Source: Amborella trichopoda
Taxonomy: Eukaryota > Streptophyta > Magnoliopsida > Amborellales > Amborellaceae
Direction of reading: 5' to 3'
NCBI RefSeq assembly: GCF_000471905.2
Contig: NW_006497648.1
Span: forward strand, 159,221 to 223,220
Length of the DNA: 64,000 bases
Position numbers and translations under genes: made by a program. Below the pieces are notes generated by a model. That model was given only the letters and a program-made list of their open reading frames with translations. It was not told the DNA's origin and ran no database searches. Positions 59,893-64,000 of the stretch are shown one piece after another; positions within the stretch are counted from its first letter, which is position 1, and each line of letters starts with the position of its first letter.

Positions 59893-61254
59893 TAGTGTTC
59901 AAAACAACGGATCGGGCCGACTAGTCGGTCTTGACCCGATCCGATTAGTCCGACCGATTCCGACTAAATCGGCAGATTAGTGCCCCGATTTTTTTTGAAA
60001 AATGCAATTTTGTAAAAAAATCCTAAAAAACTCAAAATATCCCAAAAAAATTATAAAAAATTGTAAAAAAAATGTTTAAAATTTACATGTATTGTTTTTT
60101 TATATTGTCACATAAAAAAAGTTAAAAAAAATAAATATTATAAGCATAATTGGGTTTCGGAGAAAATGATTGGGCACCTAAAGCAATAGTTTTTTAGTGA
60201 TCAATATATAATAAATATATTAATATTATATCTTATATATCATATGTAATCTATAAATATTATAGAATATAAATTCCATTAATAAAATAAATATAAATAT
60301 CTAATATATAATATAATATGATATAATATTATAATATTTCAACTCAAGACCATGTTTGATTTTTGGACATTTGGAATTCAATTAAAAATGTAGGGTACAA
60401 TATAAAATTCGTCTCTTAGTGACAATTTTGATAAATTTCCATCTCTCTCTCTCATATTTGCGTCTATGTGTATGTCTATGTGCCCCTCCGGGGGTTGGTC
60501 GTGTGGGTATTAAATTGAAGATCAAATCAAATGAACAACAAATAAATTTTATATCCCCCAAGTTAAGGGACCTACAGGCTTGGCACCATGTCGAGCCTAA
60601 CCAACTCTAGTGCGCCTAAGTCTACTCGCCCAAGGTGGCAAACCCTGCAGTTAGCAAATAAAAAGTTTGTAACAATATATAAAGTTTTAAGTAGAGAAAC
60701 AGAAGAACGAAAATTATTTCATGCGGGCTGGACCGCATTTCTACAATATGCGGTCTAGAGGTATAAAGCATCCATCTTAAAGATGGATGCAAATAGGTAG
60801 TCCATCTAAAAACAAGTGTAACTAACAGTCCAAATATTTTTTTAATATAATTTTCTTTTTCATGATCTCCATGTTAAAGATTATATATTCTCTAAAAATT
60901 AGGATGAAATTATATTTAAAAAATATATTTATTGCTAAGCCCGCATTTCTACAACATGCGGGCCGCTTGCATAGAAACCATGTCCACATAAGAATAGGGA
61001 AAAGAAAAAAAAGGAGTAATATATAAAAATGTTGTACGGACAGCTTTGCAAACTCTGCAGTGTGATAGTGCACTTATTGGCCGATTTTTAGAACAAATCG
61101 CCGATTAGTGCTGATTAGTCGGCCAATTAGTGCATTGAAAAAAAAAATTCCTGCATACATGACTGTTGGAATCGGGCCAGATCGGGATCAGCCAGTGACC
61201 AATCCCGAGTTAATCGGCCGATTTTTTAAAAATCAGTCGATCTTTTAAACACTG
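59893..61254. mobile_element. hAT-like element with perfect 8-bp TSD, nested
   Basis: Ends are 'tagtgttcaaaacaacgg' (left) and, on the other strand, 'cagtgtttaaaagatcg' (right). Flanks gtacagac (59885-59892) and gtacagac (61255-61262) are identical. Subterminal zones are rich in CGATTAGTC, GATCGGG and GCCGATT. It contains the MITE at 60717-60980. It belongs with the elements at 14975 and 21297. Confidence 0.88.
60717..60980. mobile_element. MITE, 'GTAGAAATGCGG' family, copy 2 (nested in hAT-like element)
   Basis: Left 'tttcatgcgggctggaccgc' and right (other strand) 'tttctatgcaagcggcccgc' flank 'atttctacaatatgcgg' and 'atttctacaacatgcgg'. The interior word 'catctttaagatggatg' matches copy 1 at 25190-25489 in reverse. 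Confidence 0.7.
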
Positions 61255-61409
61255 GTACAGACAGTGATTCCGACAATAGAAATCTTACAGCTGCCCGTGA
61301 TTCAGATTCCTAAATCAATTCAGAATCTCAGGGGTTTCCAACTTCTATATTTGTACTATAAAATTTCATAAATTGCCTCTTCTTTTAAGAAATTCCCATA
61401 GCTTTCCAA

Positions 61410-61930
61410 CTTTTGATATTATCCGAGTAATATGTTGGGACCAAGTTCAGTTCCAACAAAGACTAGGAAAATGTACTTTGTTCTATTTATTAATTATTGG
61501 ACAAGATATCCATAATGGGAATTTCAAGAGTTCTTAATGGATCATGGAATCATACATCAGTGGTTGTGCACTCATACCTCGGAAGAATATGTTGTTGTAG
61601 AGCAAAATAATCATCACATCTTAAAGACTTGCACAACAATAATGCATCGGTCTCAGGTTCCTAAGGTATATTGGGCTGAAACATGCCATACAAGTATTTA
61701 TTTGATTGATAGAATGCCTAGTGAAATTTGAGCAGAAGACCAACCTTAGACTTTTTGGTTTTATTTGCTATACCCTTTCCTGACAATGAATGCGATAACT
61801 GTGGAGTGAAGGCTTACAAACATGTTTTCTTAGGATATTGTGACACTGAGAAAGGGCATAGATGTTATGACCTTATGAAGAACAAATTCAGTATCTCAAG
61901 CAATGTCAATATTTCTTGACCATATATGTC
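61410..61930 (+). pseudogene. Copia integrase core remnant
   Basis: Reads MLGPSSVPTKTRKMYFVLF, then DHGIIHQWLCTHTSEEYVVV and VYWAETCHTSIYLIDRMPS, followed by VKAYKHVFLGYCDTEKGHRC. This is the usual order of the Copia integrase core and C-terminal region. Stops and shifts are present. It continues the element started at 52913 after the nested insertion. Confidence 0.85.
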
Positions 61931-62057
61931 ATTTTCAATCTATACACATCTCTCCATATTCATCTATTGGTACCCCCATTTTGCTGTCTTCTCCAGTTTT
62001 TAGTCTCCATTCTCTGATTCCGACCATATGCAGCCTATTTGCACCTACTTTGGAAGC

Positions 62058-62163
62058 GCAAGAGCAGTCTTATTTGTGGCACCATCTGACTCTTCACCAG
62101 TGCTAGAAAGGCAAGAGCAGTCTTATTTGTGGCACCATCTGACCCTTCACCAGTGTCAGATCC
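62058..62163. repeat. 53-bp tandem duplication in Copia pol
   Basis: 'gcaagagcagtcttatttgt' plus 'ggcaccatctgac.cttcac' occurs twice in tandem. Confidence 0.9.
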
Positions 62164-62429
62164 TGCTATTGTCGCATCTACACTATTTTCTGAACCTTCA
62201 CCAGTGTCAAATCCTCCCCAGGTATCTACTTCGACAACGCCTTCTGATATAGTTGTACTACATTCCTCATGTTTCTCATCCTCCAGATCTCCTCACCTAC
62301 TCACATCATTCATATGTAGCTTCCTTTGATACTGCTCCTGTTCCTATTTCTAATAAACAGGCTCCTAAGAACATACGTTCGACAGTTGGAGTCATGCTCT
62401 GCAAGAGGAAATTTTAGCTTAGAACTGAA

Positions 62430-63790
62430 TTATTCTTGGGAAATGATACCACTGCCAAAGGGAGCATCTAAAGTTCGAAGCAAATGGGTTTACTCTGTAA
62501 ATCTCAAACCTGATTGACACAAGTTGCACGTAAATGGCTCTCTTGATTGGCAGAAGGCAAGCATAGTTGCACAAGTACAAATAGGCGTACGGATTGGAAT
62601 ACGAAGAGATCTTTGCACCGTAAGCTAAAATGACTACTTTTAGAACTTTAGTTGCCATTTGCTTCAACAAAGAATTGGGATATATTTCAGATGGATGTCA
62701 AGAATGCCTCTAAATGGTGATCTTAAGGGGACTATGTATATGACACAAGCCCCAAGGCATAATTCTACTCTACAATATGTGTGTCGATTGAGAAAAGCTT
62801 TACCTGGGCTGAAACAAGCACCTAGGGCTTGGTATGACCATTTAAGATGTGTTATTTATGGAGCTGGTTATATTCAAAGCCCTGACAACTACTCCTTGTT
62901 TACTCAGCAAACATGTGCTAGGACAGTTCATTTTGTTGTGTACGTCGATGATCTCCACATAACTGGAGATGACTCAGCTTGACTTCGAGCATTAAAGAAG
63001 TTCCTTCAATACTTTTAAAATGAAGGACATGGGACATTTTCAAATTTTTTGGGGCAACAAAAATATATTCAAGATTTTTACAGCTTGCTCACCTAGCAGA
63101 TACAAAGTTAGTGGATAGTCCATTGGAGCTGAATGTGAAGTATTCTAAAAATGAAGGTGATAAAATCTCTGATCCTTCGGGCTATCGACACTCTGTTGGA
63201 TGTCTTGTATGGTTATGATGCCTCGATCAAAAATTGCCCATGTTGTCCATGTTAGTTGCATTCGCCTCGGATCCTCATCATCTATAGTTAACTGTTGTTC
63301 ATTGAATCATGAGTTGTCTACATGGGACTCGAGAGATATCTATCTATTCAGCCGACCACCAATTTAAGCTCATGGCCTTATTCTGGATGTCCTGAGACTC
63401 ATCACTCCACTACAGGATATCGTTTATTCTTTGGTTCATCACTTGTTACATGGAAATCCAAGAAGCAACTTGGTAGTTCCAAGTTCACATCTAAATCAGA
63501 GTACAGAGGTATGCCATCTACCAGTAGTTAGGTGGTCTTGATTAGACGACTTCTTAGTGATATGGCAATTCGGTTTATTGCTCCAACTTCACTTTACGCT
63601 GATAATATCAGTGCTATTAAAACTGCTAATAATCCAGCCTTCCATGAAACAACTGAATATATAGAAGTTGATTGCCACTTTGTCCACGAATAGGTTCAAA
63701 TGGGTGAACCAAGTCTTTCATATGTTCCTTTTGGTGACCACATGGAAGATATCTTCACCAAAGTCATGCTTAACAAGCGTCATGATCTCC
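62430..63790 (+). pseudogene. Copia reverse transcriptase and RNase H remnant
   Basis: RT segments KGASKVRSKWVYSVNLKPD, then MYMTQAPRHN and CRLRKALPGLKQAPRAWYD, and the intact box YVDD at 62941-62952 (VYVDDLHITGDD). RNase H parts LVTWKSKKQLGSSKFTSKSE, NNPAFHETTEYIEVDCHFV and the terminal DHMEDIFTKVM follow. Several stops and frameshifts are present (for instance TGA at 62979 and TAG at 63529). Confidence 0.87.
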
Positions 63791-63828
63791 TTGTGCACAA
63801 ATTGATGCTTGATGATCACCCGCATTAG

Positions 63829-63840
63829 TTTGATGGGGAG
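63829..63840 (+). other. Polypurine tract of the plus-strand Copia element
   Basis: 'tttgatggggag' directly precedes the TGTAAGAG start of the second LTR, as expected for minus-strand priming. Confidence 0.6.
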
Positions 63841-64000
63841 TGTAAGAGAACGGTGGTTTCAGGGAGTGAAAAGTGCATTTTATTGATATACCTTCATTAC
63901 AAATTTTCTATTCATTTGGTCATTCAGTAATGTAAATATCGCTGAGGGATACTTTTATAATGTTCTAGATTACTAGGGACAATGTTGTACATCTTTTTCT
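63841..64000 (+). mobile_element. 3' LTR of the plus-strand Copia element, cut by window end
   Basis: It starts 'tgtaagagaacggtgg' and shares ordered blocks with the LTR at 52913-53240. The remainder lies beyond the window. Confidence 0.75.

Noticed and set aside
52913..64000. Plus-strand Copia as an intact, active retrotransposon
   Set aside because: The LTRs have clearly diverged, gag and pol contain many stops and shifts, the protease motif is altered and pol is split by 6 kb of insertions.
1..64000. tRNA or rRNA genes
   Set aside because: No cloverleaf or rRNA-like sequence was recognised by eye; the only pol III-like boxes (near 30150) belong to a probable SINE.

Overview
The window is nuclear DNA of a flowering plant. 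The evidence is multi-exon genes with GT-AG introns of up to several kb, Copia LTR retrotransposons, many hAT-like and other MITEs, and a plant-type chloroplast-movement kinesin. The species cannot be named from the sequence. Two assembly gaps (N runs at 15423-15463 and 28140-29065) are present.

Three protein-coding genes can be read exon by exon. (1) Plus strand, 1563-4430: mitochondrial ribosomal large-subunit protein mL53, two exons, the second only 27 nt. (2) Minus strand, 24778-8105: a complete 17-exon gene for the plant PIG-G/GPI7-type GPI ethanolamine phosphate transferase, 982 codons, with all reading-frame junctions closing. (3) Minus strand, from beyond 52392 down to 30881: the last 14 exons of a KAC-type kinesin (kinesin-like protein for actin-based chloroplast movement). 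Only the very end of its motor domain is present. The upstream motor exons must lie past the right edge, so the intron upstream of 52392 is longer than 11.6 kb. These are independent housekeeping or cell-biology genes, not a pathway cluster.

The rest is intron and intergenic DNA shaped by transposons. hAT-like non-autonomous elements with 8-bp target-site duplications sit at 14975-17247, 21297-22343, 41829-42546 and 59893-61254. The first holds a 20-22 bp minisatellite and a decayed coding tail. Several MITEs with long terminal inverted repeats lie at 6.1, 19.2, 25.2, 26.0, 26.7, 27.7-29.7, 29.4, 34.6, 35.1, 36.6, 39.4 and 60.7 kb. A minus-strand Copia remnant (about 49.1-51.07 kb) abuts an LTR whose partner lies in the opposite orientation, giving a 4.3-kb imperfect inverted repeat (44.46-48.97 kb). 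A plus-strand Copia element (LTR at 52913, second LTR from 63841) is split by about 6 kb of nested insertions.

The most notable points are a degenerate tandem copy of a KAC exon that was later split by a hAT insertion, with the intact exon serving as its empty-site reference; a likely false duplication in the assembly at the first N gap; the giant inverted LTR pair inside a transcribed intron; and a perfect 25-bp tandem duplication that copies a KAC 5' splice site. No previously undescribed functional system was found.
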